Positions 23,556 through 32,599 of a DNA stretch of 64,000 nucleotides are shown here, piece by piece. The notes beneath the pieces are model-generated. The model had not been told where the DNA came from. It was given only the letters and a program-made list of their open reading frames with translations, and searched no databases. Source of the DNA: Margaritifera margaritifera (taxonomy: Eukaryota > Mollusca > Bivalvia > Unionida > Margaritiferidae); contig JAQPZY010000368.1 in assembly GCA_029931535.1 (NCBI GenBank), positions 1-64,000 on the forward strand. The letters run 5' to 3'. The translations under genes and the position numbers were made by a program. How positions within the stretch are numbered: position 1 is the stretch's first letter; every line of letters begins with the position of its first letter.

Positions 23556-24229
23556 AAAAAAAAAAGAAGAACATACACGCGTAAAGAAATTCATGAAGCC
23601 AGGATGAGTAAAAGAAACTAAAGTAGAAGAGGTACCCATGCCAGTAAAGAAATTCATAAGAGAAAGACTGAATGTAAGAAGAAAATGAACTTTTGTGGTG
23701 TGTTATGAAATTTCATTGTGATTCTTACACAAAGAGAATATACCAGAGAACAAACGTAAGTGACTATTTGTCTTAATTTTTTCTTTTAGTATGGATAACA
23801 TCTTCACACACTCACACACGCACATTTTATAAAAGTGGGATTTAAGTTGTTTTTGATTTGGCAATCACTGAATAGTATCTTTTTTTTTAAGAGATATAAA
23901 TGGCGTGTAAAATAATGGTCTTGCCAACATCAGCTGTAACTGTCTTAATCATTTTTTACCACCAAGTCCTACTCCTGTTGCAGTAGTAGCTATAGTAGTA
24001 ACTCCTACTGCTGCTGCTGTCGTCTCAGTGGTGGTGGTGAACGTCAATGTTGTCATAGAAGGTTTAGAAATCTTGGATTCTGAAGTTCTTTTTCTCTTTG
24101 GTTAGGCTAAAGAAGTCTGCTACATTTCTCTCAGATGTTTTAACTCCACCAAAATGTCTTATTACATACTAACCGTTTTGTTTTCACTCTTTTCCTTCTT
24201 TTCGCCGTTCAAAGCTTTCGTCTTCTCTT

Positions 24230-24490
24230 CTACTTCTCGCTTTCTTGTTTCCTCTGGTTGTTGTAGTTATTGTCGCTGAAAAAATAATTGTTCTTCTTCT
24301 TTCTGACGTTGCAAAAACTCTTCAACTCTTCCTTCTGTTTCTTTATGAAATCATCATTCACTGTTAATTTTGGAGAAGGAGGTGAAGGTGGTCCTATCGC
24401 CGGCAAATATTCTTGCCGAGACGATAGAAAATCGCACAAAGTCAAATTGAAGTCAGCCTCTTCTGGAAGAATACTTGCTAAAACAGCAGT
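24230..24490 (-). pseudogene. Unassigned Pro/Lys-rich minus-strand fragment
   Basis: The frame contains LCDFLSSRQEYLPAIGPPSP followed by a Lys/Glu-rich helix and an Asn-rich end. The plus-strand frame over the same bases is hydrophobic and starts with a poly-Phe run, so the minus reading looks more protein-like. No family is recognised. 23556-24229 holds only low-complexity and AT-rich sequence. Confidence 0.3.
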
Positions 24491-24699
24491 AGTTGTAGTA
24501 TTCGTACTATCACTGCGGGTATACGATATATCCGTGGCAGGCGAACCTCAATACATTGTCTTCATTTTATCAGCCATAGGTATTTTACTCAAACTCTTCC
24601 GCAGGGGTAAATCGTAGGAAGGCTGGTCGCATATATATTGAAAGTTGCGTCACGCGTGTCTTATTATTAAAAGGGAGACAACACACCCTAACTGAATAA

Positions 24700-24800
24700 T
24701 GCTTCACGCATTCTGATTGGTGGGACATTTCAATCCGTTTCGATCCAGTTCTAGACTGTATATAGAGGCGCATTAGTCATTGTGTCATCTGTTCTCAAGA
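24700..24800 (+). promoter_or_regulatory. Candidate TATA-type promoter near the right end of element A
   Basis: TGATTGGTGGGAC (inverted CCAAT, 24714-24726) lies about 40 bp before GTATATAGAGGCGC (TATA-like, 24758-24771) in a locally GC-richer stretch. The spacing fits a polymerase II core promoter reading to the right. No intact gene follows, so it could have served a lost end-proximal gene. Confidence 0.25.
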
Positions 24801-25094
24801 CAACCTTTCAAGATGTGGGTGTAAACTAGAACCATTGACCATCATTTCAAGCACGCTGTTTAATCCAGACTTCCTGTTATATGCCAAGGCATCGTGGGTC
24901 ATTACTAGGATTACAGATACAGCTATATGTAAGCGACGAATGTATGTGGAGAGGCAAGGGTGCCTGAAGGGTGTCTTAGTCTACGGACCGGCTATGAGAA
25001 GTTTGCGGAGTAAAACAGTGAAGCGGTGTGGTATGCATTAACCCTCTTATTTGGTTAACAAACCTCAACAGACCTTTTTCATGGCCATCCAGAT

Positions 25095-25300
25095 CTCTAG
25101 AAAAGAGAGATACTACTCAAAATCATTGAGAATTTGTTTTTGCTTACATGTTTGTGTATGTCCATGTCTATGTTCACAACCAAACTAAAACTTAAAACCC
25201 CGTGCTCCTCTTGTGTGTGATATTAATGTATGTTTGTATGGGTATAGTGTGTCTATAAGCACTCCTACCCTTGTTTGTGTGTGATAGTGTGCTTGTAAGT
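25095..25300 (+). repeat. Subterminal block shared with 62330-62450
   Basis: AGAGATACTACTCAAA and, further on, CTCTTGTGTG followed by ATGTTTGT and GTGTGT-rich sequence occur in the same order and orientation at 62330-62450 just before the second integrase tail. It marks the element A family rather than host DNA. Confidence 0.6.
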
Positions 25301-25319
25301 ATAGCGTACGTATAAACAC

Positions 25320-25735
25320 TCCTTCCATTTTCGTTGGATAGATAGGTGAGTGTTGGATAATAATCAAAAAGTAGGTGACGGATAGAATAACAAAAAGTGG
25401 TGTGTTGAATAGTAATCAAAACGTGTGTGCTCGATAGTATATACAAAAATGGTGTGTTGGATAGTATATAAAAAGTATGTGTTGGATAGTATATCAAAAA
25501 GTGGTATATTCGATGGTAATCAAAATGTAGGTGCTGTATAGTATATGAAAACATGGTGTGTTGGATAGTATATCATAAAAAATATGTGTTGGATAGTATA
25601 TCAAAAAGTAGTGTGTTGGATAGTAATCAAAACGTAGGCGCTGGATAGTATAGAAAAATGGTGTGTTGGATAGTAATCAAAAACTAGGTACTGGAGAGTA
25701 TATCACCAAGAATGTGTTGGATAGTATCTAAAACT
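25320..25735 (-). repeat. Inner subterminal minisatellite of element A, about 30 bp units
   Basis: About 13 variable units of GTGTGTTGGATAGTATATCA followed by AAAAAG. Reverse-complemented, the core is ATACTATCCAACAC, the same core found in the left end of element A and throughout the 36.3-37.1 kb array. Confidence 0.85.
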
Positions 25736-25739
25736 TTTA

Positions 25740-26117
25740 ACTTTACATTTCCCGTAGAGACCTAGAAATTATTTAACATGGAAACAGAATATAACGTTAC
25801 GTTAATTTTCAGTAGACACCCAGAGCGTCCCCCAATGTTAAATCCCCGTAGACATCCAGAGTGGACACAATGTTAATTTCCCCTAGACACACATAGTGCC
25901 GCCTAATGTTAATTTCCTGTAGACGCCCAGAAATTGTTCAACATGAAAACGGTCTATAACGTAATGCAAATTGCCCATAGACACCCAGAGTTTCCACAAT
26001 GTTCGATTCCCGTAGACACCCAGACTGACCCACTATGTTAATTTTTGGTAGACACCCAGCGTGACGCCTAATCTAAACCTGCAGAGTATTGTTAATTCCC
26101 GTAGACACCCAGGGTGA
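25740..26117 (-). repeat. Right terminal inverted repeat of element A
   Basis: About ten units of CCCGTAGACACCCAGAGTG followed by an AATGTTAAT-type stretch. They mirror the left end (11445-11720), including the rare variant that contains TCAACATGAAAACGGTCTAT (left: ATAGACTGTTTCCATGTTGA). The outermost unit ends GGGTGAC at 26117. Confidence 0.85.
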
Positions 26118-26586
26118 CACATATTACTACTAATATGATATAATTTGTATTTGCTAATCTCCAGATATCATAAATCGTGTCAGCAATCAAAGAATGGATG
26201 ACATTTGTATCGTTTCCAAATTCACCCTGTAGACAACATATATGTCTCCTCGGCAGTAAAATAGCTTTGAAAAAAAGGGAGGGGGGTGAATGTTCAGTGA
26301 AGAGGTCGGCAAAAACAAACGGAATCTGGGGACAACATTATTTGTCTCCTCGGTCTGCAATGACAGATCTCTCTTCTTGATATTTATTTGTCTCGGTGCT
26401 TTTTCCAAATAAAGATGGTATTAATTTTCTTTATTGCTTGATACTCCTTAAAAATATATATATCGAAAACTAGAAATTGTCGATTAAGATCTGCATAAGC
26501 ACAATTTCAATATATGGTCTGTTCATTTTTTCTTGTAATCATCATCGAATGTTAAGAAATTACTAAAATTAGTCTATGCCAGTTGA

Positions 26587-26588
<2 letters not shown>

Positions 26589-26643
<55 letters not shown>

Positions 26644-26667
26644 ATGTAAGAGAAAGAGAGAGAGAGA
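26589..26667. repeat. (TG)n then (AG)n microsatellite
   Basis: About 26 TG units followed, after a short gap, by about 8 AG units. Confidence 0.95.
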
Positions 26668-26828
26668 AATGGTGAAAAGTTTTAGAAATTAATGTTTAAG
26701 AAGATATAACAAGCAAGGTGGAATATTTAGATTTATTATACATCTAAACTTTTAATCCAATGCCATTCTCAAATTGACACTACTTGACCGTGCAAGAGAA
26801 ACTGGTGTTATGCAGAGCACGTGTTGTG

Positions 26829-26925
26829 AAACCTGTATTGGACTAAAACAAAATTGATATTAAAACCTGTATTGGACTAAAACAAAATTGATATTAAAAC
26901 CTGTATTGGACTAAAGCAAATTCAA
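26829..26925. repeat. 33-bp tandem repeat, nearly three copies
   Basis: Units begin AAACCTGTATTGGACTAAAA and are followed by CAAAATTGATATT. The first two are identical over 33 bp and the third diverges at its end. Confidence 0.9.
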
Positions 26926-27429
26926 GATGGCAGCCAACAAGTTCCGTTTCATTCATGATTTTATATGAAAATTATTCATGCAGGTCATGCTTGTAATAAC
27001 TTTAGTAGTAGTAAAGTCGGAGTTTGGCTCTACATCGTTTTTTTTTTAAACAATATTTTATTCATATTTTTTATATTAAATTTTTATTCTGGTTTTTCAA
27101 ACATAACGTTATATTAGTTTTTACAAATATAATATAAGGGGTTAAAAACACAAAACTGTGGGGGTTTTACTCCATCTCAGTTTTTTTTAAAAATAATTAC
27201 CTTTTATTTTATTTGTGGATATAGATACTAGACTCCAGGAGCTATAGGTGGGTGGGTATAAATATTAGTCGCAAAAACCTCTTGGGGGTGGGTCTAGGTA
27301 GGCCTTTGGTGGTCACGGTAGACTAGTCTGTGGAAGGGGTCGCAGTGGGGGAAGCGGCGAGCGAGCAAACTACCAATTAGAGAGGGGGTCACATAAGGGA
27401 TAACGATAGCCTTGCTTTATCCTTTGTCA

Positions 27430-27545
27430 TATGTACAGGCGGCTAAGGAAGCAGATATACGAGGTCTGCATGGGTCTGACATTTCTGCTAAACGGGTGGC
27501 CAAGATATACAAGACAAGCGTAGATGAGGTAAGCTGATTATGGGG
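27430..27545 (+). pseudogene. Possible helix-turn-helix fragment
   Basis: The plus frame reads AKEADIRGLHGSDISAKRVA then KIYKTSVDEV, a pattern like the HTH repeats at 31987-32275 in this element (helix, turn, then R-V-x-x-I/L). This is weak, because the minus strand is also open here. Confidence 0.3.
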
Positions 27546-27860
27546 TAAACCATCTCTACTAAGACCGGATAAAAGAGATTTACTCACACCATTAGCCATA
27601 CCCATTTTACCGATCGGCTGGCCACCATCCAAATGGGGAGCTAGTAAAACTCAGGAGATATTAACTTTAAAGACGACTTGAATATCTCTAGAACAAAGTA
27701 GCATGGCAATATAGGATGAGCGTGCAGGAGGTGTTAACAGTTTTGGTATAGAGCCTAACTATTTGTACTCCGCTCAGGGCAACTGTACCGGTGCATCAGA
27801 AATATTGGATTTTTAAAGAGACGTAAACCTTTTAAGAACTTAACAAACATACCTATTAGA

Positions 27861-28000
27861 GATGAAACGTACTTGTGGAATACCAGCTGTTATCATGGCA
27901 TTTCCGTGCAAGTGTAAACGATATGATTCTATAGGCAGCATAGAAAGTTTATCTAGTGATGAAGGTAAAGACTCTGATGGGTTTGGCCTTGATGATTAAT
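27861..28000 (+). CDS. Small ORF with Cys-rich start and acidic C-terminus, unassigned
   Basis: 46 codons from ATG to TAA: MKRTCGIPAVIMAFPCKCKR, then a Ser/Asp/Glu-rich tail ending GFGLDD. No family is known to me. It lies within element B upstream of the tail-fibre-like gene, on the opposite strand. Confidence 0.3.
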
Positions 28001-28137
28001 CCTTCAGTTATTTATTTCCAGCTGCCGTTAACATATACCTGACTCGCTTAGGAATAACAGACTTAACCAAATACTAATGGGTTCTTGGCTCTTACCTTAC
28101 GCTGTGGGGATACTCAACTCCCGTCTCCTAGATAGAC

Positions 28138-28302
28138 ACGTTGATGGAAATTTTCTGTATCGTTTCGGAAGAAGAACTGATGGAGCATGTACCTGGCCTT
28201 GAGGGTCTGTACAAAACGGGTCAGCTCATGAGAGCCGGTACCTACGCCATCGGACCCATACCCAGTGGAATGTTGGCAGTACTACAACCCATAAATCATT
28301 GA
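28138..28302 (+). CDS. Open segment of unknown function in element B
   Basis: A plus-strand frame of about 53 codons including MEIFCIVSEEELMEHVPGLE and ending GMLAVLQPINH before a stop. It is not recognised. The balanced composition suggests real coding ancestry rather than chance. Confidence 0.3.
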   Translation, partial: TLMEIFCIVSEEELMEHVPGLEGLYKTGQLMRAGTYAIGPIPSGMLAVLQPINH

Positions 28303-28379
28303 ATAGACTGGAGGAGTGCTTGGTTCCGGTAGATATGGTGTGCTAGAGGAAGAATAGATGACACAGCTTAGGCTGTACC

Positions 28380-29400
28380 CTTAGGCCTAACCTTTTGATA
28401 AGATCGGAGTGCCTTTTTTCAGCATCGCTGATGGTCACCGCGGCATGGTACACTCTATCAGCTGTCCGTATGTCATTTTTGAGGGTCGTATAATTTATTA
28501 TTCATCTCGTCCAAATTAAGAGTAAACTCAACCTCAGACGGGGAGGCATCGCGGAGGGTTCGCGAGACCAAGTCTGCGATGGAGTTGAGCTTACTCTCAG
28601 CCAGAATCCGAATTTGCTTTGATCATGCTTTGAGCCTTGACTCAGAGGCAACGGACAGTAAACTGTCCAGCCAGCGGGAAGAGTTCACATATGAGTGATA
28701 TGCCTTCCAGCGGTATAGAGAGAGAAGCAGCCAACAGCGTGGCAAGCACACCCAAACCCGCGATCCCGACTCACATGGCTACAGTGCTTGACGCTGTCGC
28801 CACACCGTCAACAATGTTAACAGCCCGCCCATATTTTTTGCAGAGGGAGCGTGGCTGCTCGAACTCCGCCTTAAGCTGAGCTTCGATATTGCCGATCTTT
28901 TTCAGGCGGTAATTATGAGGGCTCTCCTCAGGGGTTACAAATGGAAGAGTGGGATACATCGACATGCCAACTATTTTATTAGCTTTCATATCCAGGGGAG
29001 TGGATATAGTACCCAGAGAGGCTGAGGTACCGAACCTGTCAAAGCATGCTTTGGTAGCACCGTCTTTTGGATCAACAGGCTCCCCCGTAACCACGATTCT
29101 GTTCTCGTTCATATTTAGTGGACCCCACATGGTATCGCCAGCTTTAGCTACCCTAGAAAGAACCAGTTCGCGGCGGTCTTTGACATCAACATAGTCTTTG
29201 TTTGCCGCGTCTTTAACCTCATTAGGATTTGCTAAGCCCACGATTTTATTTGTGTTTATATTGAGGGGACCCTGTAGGGGCGCCGATAAATCCACACCAC
29301 CCTGGTTGTTGTTTTAGGAATGGTCAACATATGATTTGCTAGCCGCATCTCGAGGAGCTACGGGTTCCGACACTGATGTCATTTTATTTTGCAGCAATTG
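28380..29400 (-). pseudogene. Tail-fibre-like repeat protein with C-terminal hydrophobic and helical region
   Basis: On the minus strand four repeats follow a pattern of P-L-N-[IM]-x-x-N-[KR]-I-V ... P-x-[DE]-x-x-D-[AG]-A-x-K-x-[YC]-[VF]-D. Examples are PLNINTNKIVGLANP and PLNMNENRIVV; the first repeat is preceded by PVAPRDAASKSYVD near 29335. This repeat is typical of phage tail fibres and occurs in some Polinton-like elements. Downstream come a Gly/Ala/Leu-rich hydrophobic stretch (about 28700-28760) and a helical segment with KLNSIADLVSRTLRD (about 28570). In-frame stops and frameshifts near 29316, 28768 and 28490 break it. Inferred role: attachment or virion surface. Confidence 0.65.
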
Positions 29401-29467
29401 CCAAGGAAGGGAGAAGGGCTAACAGTGGACTGATACCGCCTTCCTTTTGCATGGCCTTTGGGGCCGC

Positions 29468-29532
29468 AAAAGAGAGATTAAACTCGACGCCGCGCTTGGA
29501 AGGAGAGATTAAAGTCGACGCCGCGCTTGCCT
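29468..29532. repeat. Two tandem copies of a 32-33 bp unit
   Basis: AGAGAGATTAAACTCGACGC followed by CGCGCTTGG is immediately repeated with one substitution (AAAGTCGACG). Confidence 0.85.
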
Positions 29533-29696
29533 TGCATGCCACTCAGAAAAACCTGGCTTGCACGGCTGTCAGCATAATAGGATGACACCCATTGAGCTCT
29601 CTGGCGCCCAACCAGTGCTAAGCTACGATAGACCCTTCAGGACGTGGCGAGCTTATCCAGATGGTCATGGGTGAGGGACACAGTGTGGCGTTTATA

Positions 29697-29703
29697 TATC
29701 TAG

Positions 29704-29745
<42 letters not shown>

Positions 29746-29749
29746 TGAG

Positions 29750-29832
<83 letters not shown>

Positions 29833-29857
29833 AGATAGATAGATAGATAGATAGACC
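29697..29857. repeat. Compound (TAGA)n/(GA)n/(TATC)n microsatellite
   Basis: A TAGA run is followed by GA repeats, a long TATC/CTAT run and finally TAGA again. The outer parts are inverted complements, so a long hairpin can form. Confidence 0.95.
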
Positions 29858-30004
29858 TTGAGCTTTAATTTGCATGATCTGGCGGGGCATTGACTATCCG
29901 CATTCGTTCCCCAACCCGCTCGAGCAGAATTGTTTTATCCGATATTATAAGGGCGAAGGCTGGGTAGTTGGTGCTGGGGTTCCGTCCAGTCGGGGGCCTA
30001 GAAG

Positions 30005-30092
30005 AACATGTCTACCACCGACTGCTTGACTAGATCGAGGTGCTCCAAGCTGAAGTAGTCGATCGAGTTTTGTCCGATGAAGTCCTACTGGT
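30005..30092 (-). pseudogene. Minus-strand coding remnant in element B, unassigned
   Basis: One frame reads DFIGQNSIDYFSLEHLDLVK followed by QSVVDMFF, protein-like and flanked by stops. It lies downstream of the ATPase on the same strand and is likely a neighbouring gene of unknown function. Confidence 0.35.
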
Positions 30093-30147
30093 TAATCTGA
30101 AGACCCGAATCCACATTTTTTGTCGCGGCCCATGAAGTTCAGGATCT

Positions 30148-30178
30148 GACGGATTTTTTTTTTTTTTTTTTTTTTTTT
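30148..30178. repeat. Poly-T tract
   Basis: About 30 T between the two minus-strand remnants of element B. Confidence 0.9.
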
Positions 30179-30198
30179 GCCTTCAGCGGCTAAAATGG

Positions 30199-30519
30199 CT
30201 AGTGGAATTCCTTTATCCTTCCAGCATCACGTCGTCCTAAGACGATAATGTTGTTCTTGTCGCGATCAAGGTTGTCCGACCCTGGGGCGTCATTGACGCT
30301 GAAAAAGAACGGGTCTTCTGCGGCGTCGACCTCCTCTTTTGTAAGCTGCCCGCTACTGGCGGCAACCTCGTCCAGCCGATCCAATTTGATCCACCGCGTC
30401 AAGGAGTTCAGTAACAGATGGGTCTTGCCGCTGCCCGACGGGCCGATCAGCAGTGCGCAAACGCGGTAGGGATCAATAGTGCCATAACTTTGTAATGCCT
30501 CGTGTGGCGGAAAAATCAA
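30199..30519 (-). pseudogene. Packaging ATPase of element B, N-terminal part
   Basis: The frame has a canonical P-loop, CALLIGPSGSGKTHLLLNSL (residues about 21-40), after a short N-terminus, as in Polinton/A32-type DNA packaging ATPases. The Walker B region arrives at NNIIVL, after which the frame shifts. The expected acidic pair is visible in the +1 frame directly afterwards as DDVML (about 30225-30240). One frameshift therefore sits exactly before the catalytic acidic residues. The protein is also shortened. Unlike element A's copy, its P-loop residues are intact. Confidence 0.75.
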
Positions 30520-30529
30520 TGACGTCCAT

Positions 30530-30830
30530 ATTTATTGAACGCCTGCTGGATCCTCCAAAAAGGCTCGGATACTGTCTGCGTTGCCGGTGAAAGACCGAAA
30601 CAGTCGGCGATCGCCGCGTGGTGGTCCTGGGCAATAGTTCGCGCGCCGTCTTGTGGCCAGCACCTAGGTGCGAGCGAGTAAGGTTACATTCGTGAAGGGC
30701 CGCCAAGGGAGAAAAACGCGGCGGCGACATCGGGGCCGGACTCGAAAAACCTCCATGGCTGCCCTAGAGTAAGTGTCCATGGGAAAAGCACCTGCCGCGT
30801 TATAGCTACTGTGAATCCGGGACCCGACTA
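30530..30830. other. Arg-rich coding-like stretch between ATPase and PLA2-like domain
   Basis: GC-rich and open in several frames. A plus frame gives an Arg/Lys-rich stretch (GRQGRKTRRRHRGRTRKTS, about 30696-30752) that could be a core-type basic peptide, while a minus frame is also open to 30730. I cannot choose between them. Confidence 0.3.
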
Positions 30831-31171
30831 GGCATCCGGTTACTTGCTGCCAGCACCCCAAGCCGGGCGAGAGGCCAGTCAACCGCGTGGATTTCGCGTG
30901 CTACCTGCACGACCTGTCGTACTGACGCACAAACGATATGCACAACCAGCACAAGGCCGACGTGAATCTGAACCACGATCTAAAGGTCATCCGGGGACCC
31001 GCCATCGTCGAACGGCTTGGCCGCATGCTCGTTGCGGGCGGGATGAAGGCCAAACTCACGGTCGGAGGCGAGCAACCATCTAACGACAGTCCCAATAAAT
31101 TGATCAATAGAGTCCCATCTTGCATCCGTCTACTACAGCCTCAGGGGTTACTCGAAGGCGGCGGCGGAGAC
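30815..31171 (+). pseudogene. Phospholipase A2-like domain upstream of, and in frame with, the integrase
   Basis: The plus frame reads PVNRVDFACYLHDLSY, the PLA2-like catalytic block with an H-D dyad in which the usual Cys-x-x-H-D spacing is kept. It is followed by HNQHKADVNLNHDLK, another element conserved in PLA2-like proteins of Polinton-type elements. Only two stops (TGA at 30923-30925 and TAA at 31172-31174) interrupt the frame that continues into the integrase. Such domains help virions breach endosomal membranes in parvoviruses; here the role is inferred. The N-terminal calcium-loop region is not clear. Confidence 0.6.
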
Positions 31172-31174
31172 TAA

Positions 31175-31990
31175 AAAGCTGGCATCCGCCGCCAGGGTCT
31201 CGATACACACTACCAGATAGTGGCTGAGAACACAGGCCATGTGTCAAATGTACCGCTCAAAATCGTCAGTCCAAGTTTTAACGTCTCGACCCCCAACGAG
31301 GTTCACCAGGCCGATGCTTTGTTCCTGCCGTACGACAAATCTGGTCTGCGCGTGTACAAGTACGCGCTGACCGTGGTGGATATCGCCAGCTGCTGCATGG
31401 CGGCCGAGCCCTTGAGCAGCAAGGAAGCTATCGAGGCTGCCGCCGCTCTGACGCGGATCACAAGCGGAGCTCACTCAAGTAGTCAAAGCTGCTGCAGGTC
31501 GACCCTGGGCGGGAGTTTATGGGCCCAGGATATTGTAGAGCAAATTAACCTAACCCTAATTGGGCGGCTATTTGACCACGATTACGCCCAAGAGCTGTTG
31601 CTTTCTGAGAAAGAGGTGTCGGCGCGTAGCGTGGAGTGGGTTCGGCGACTGCCAGCCGTTATGTCTGCCCTGAACGGAGAGGTGACCCGGCTTACTGGCG
31701 TAAGGCCAGTCGACGCCATCCGCACCCTGCCCGCGACACCTGCGACGCAGCGGGGAAAGTTGCCCGGGCAGCCCCTCAATGGCCCTGGTGTGGTACTTGT
31801 ACGGGCCTGGTGAGCTGGTGGGTGGAACCCGGCGCGGCACCGATCTAGTATGGTCGCTGGATACTTACGTTATACACCCCGATGGGAAATCCCTAGCCAG
31901 CCCGTCCTATACAACCGTGGTAAGCCACCCGATGGAATGGGTGGTCGGCCGCCTCGACGTGGATTCGTGCGATATTCCGACCTTTTGCTA
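31175..31990 (+). pseudogene. Retroviral-type DDE integrase of element B
   Basis: The frame from about 31175 to 31811 contains GLRVYKYALTVVDIAS with the first catalytic Asp (codon 31379). The second Asp block, LQVDPGREFMGP (Asp codon 31501), lies in another frame. IVEQINLTLIGRLF gives the catalytic Glu (codon 31538) back in the first frame. Only 12 codons separate the second Asp from the Glu, against about 35 expected, so an internal deletion removed the segment between. The distal part EWVRRLPAVMSALNGEVTRL is well conserved, and after a frameshift at about 31790 a C-terminal PGELVGGTRRGTDLVWSL follows. This combination is known from Polinton-like integrases in aquatic animals. It is inactive here. 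Confidence 0.8.
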
Positions 31991-32280
31991 GAGCAAATAA
32001 AAGAGATACTGTCCCTCAGTGACAAGGTCGCGGCATGGGCGATTGCAACGCGCTTTAATATTGGATCCAGTCGGGTGAATATAATGTGGTTGTTACAAGA
32101 GGCAACATCTGCAGGTTATTGTTAAATAAAACCGCGTAAGCCACAGACCGAGCTTTTGCAGAACAAATAAAAGATATACAAGATCTTTGTGGCACTGTCT
32201 CATTAGATGCGGTTGCAGAATGATTTGATATTAGCGTCAGGCGGGTCAAAATACTATGGATTGTACAAGAGCCTCCTACG
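31987..32280 (+). pseudogene. Two tandem helix-turn-helix-like repeats after the integrase
   Basis: Two related segments about 167 bp apart read LEQIKEILSLSDKVAAWAIA then FNIGSSRVNIMWLLQE, and AEQIKDIQDLCGTVSLDAVA then FDISVRRVKILWIVQE. The pattern (helix, turn, F-x-I-S-x-x-R-V) resembles a winged or simple HTH. The second repeat has a TGA in the turn. They may be a DNA-binding tail of the integrase. Confidence 0.5.
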
Positions 32281-32291
32281 AGTCTTCATGG

Positions 32292-32585
32292 TCATCTATA
32301 ACTATGGAGATAACTGAGCATATAGTGTACATTTCGTCCTTGAGGGATTCGGGAGTTCTTTGCTTTCTCGGGGCTTAGTCGTAGCTGGAGATTATAGCTG
32401 ATATGGGCGGCTCCTCGGTATTGACCGATGATGTGGCAGTGGTCTCTGACCCTGGCATCACCAAGCCACTTATGACAGATATGACAGACCTTACCAGCTT
32501 CAAACGCGGCAATGTTAGCGGGTGTCATTACCAAAGGAAGAGGGTTGGCTAGTTCCTCTCGGATGTATACTATCTCTTTAGTTTA
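32292..32585 (-). pseudogene. polB: PolB fragment of element B (zinc/HNH-like block)
   Basis: The frame is open from about 32585 and reads YIREELANPLPLVMTPANIA, then GKVCHICHKWLGDARVRDHC and the rest of a C-x2-C ... H-x-H-type block ending YRGAAH. This endonuclease VII-like block precedes the exonuclease domain in many Polinton/adintovirus DNA polymerases. After about 80 codons homology ends, so more than 85 percent of the polymerase is missing. The expected Cys in the AAH-x-x-C-N motif reads Tyr. The plus-strand integrase module converges on it. Confidence 0.75.
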
Positions 32586-32599
32586 AGAAAATAAAAGCT

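Larger units (their letters stand above)
11445..26117. mobile_element. Polinton/Maverick relic (element A), about 14.7 kb
   Basis: Inverted terminal arrays (11445-11720 and 25740-26117, minus) enclose a gene set diagnostic of Polintons. These are a minor capsid (penton) and pVI-like protein, an MCP N-terminus, an integrase chromodomain tail, an FtsK/HerA packaging ATPase and a protein-primed family B DNA polymerase. The 14.7 kb length fits the usual 15-20 kb. Every gene contains stops or frameshifts, and the integrase and MCP are truncated and rearranged, so the copy is dead. A solo LTR is nested in the penton gene. The exact termini and a 6-bp target duplication could not be identified because the left end abuts (TA)n. 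Confidence 0.85.
26118..27239. other. Non-coding spacer between the two Polinton relics
   Basis: Holds a (TG)n microsatellite (26589-26642), a short (AG)n, a three-unit 33-bp repeat (26829-26922) and AT-rich sequence. No gene is supported. Confidence 0.6.
27240..32585. mobile_element. Second, GC-richer Polinton-like relic (element B)
   Basis: This 5.3 kb block is visibly GC-richer than its surroundings. It encodes remnants of a different Polinton lineage: tail-fibre-like repeat protein (minus), packaging ATPase (minus), PLA2-like domain and DDE integrase (plus), and a PolB fragment with an HNH/endonuclease VII-like zinc motif (minus). None of these is close to element A's versions. No terminal inverted repeat was found, and the MCP and most of PolB are missing, so it is an internal fragment. 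Its left limit is drawn from the composition change and is approximate. Confidence 0.75.
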
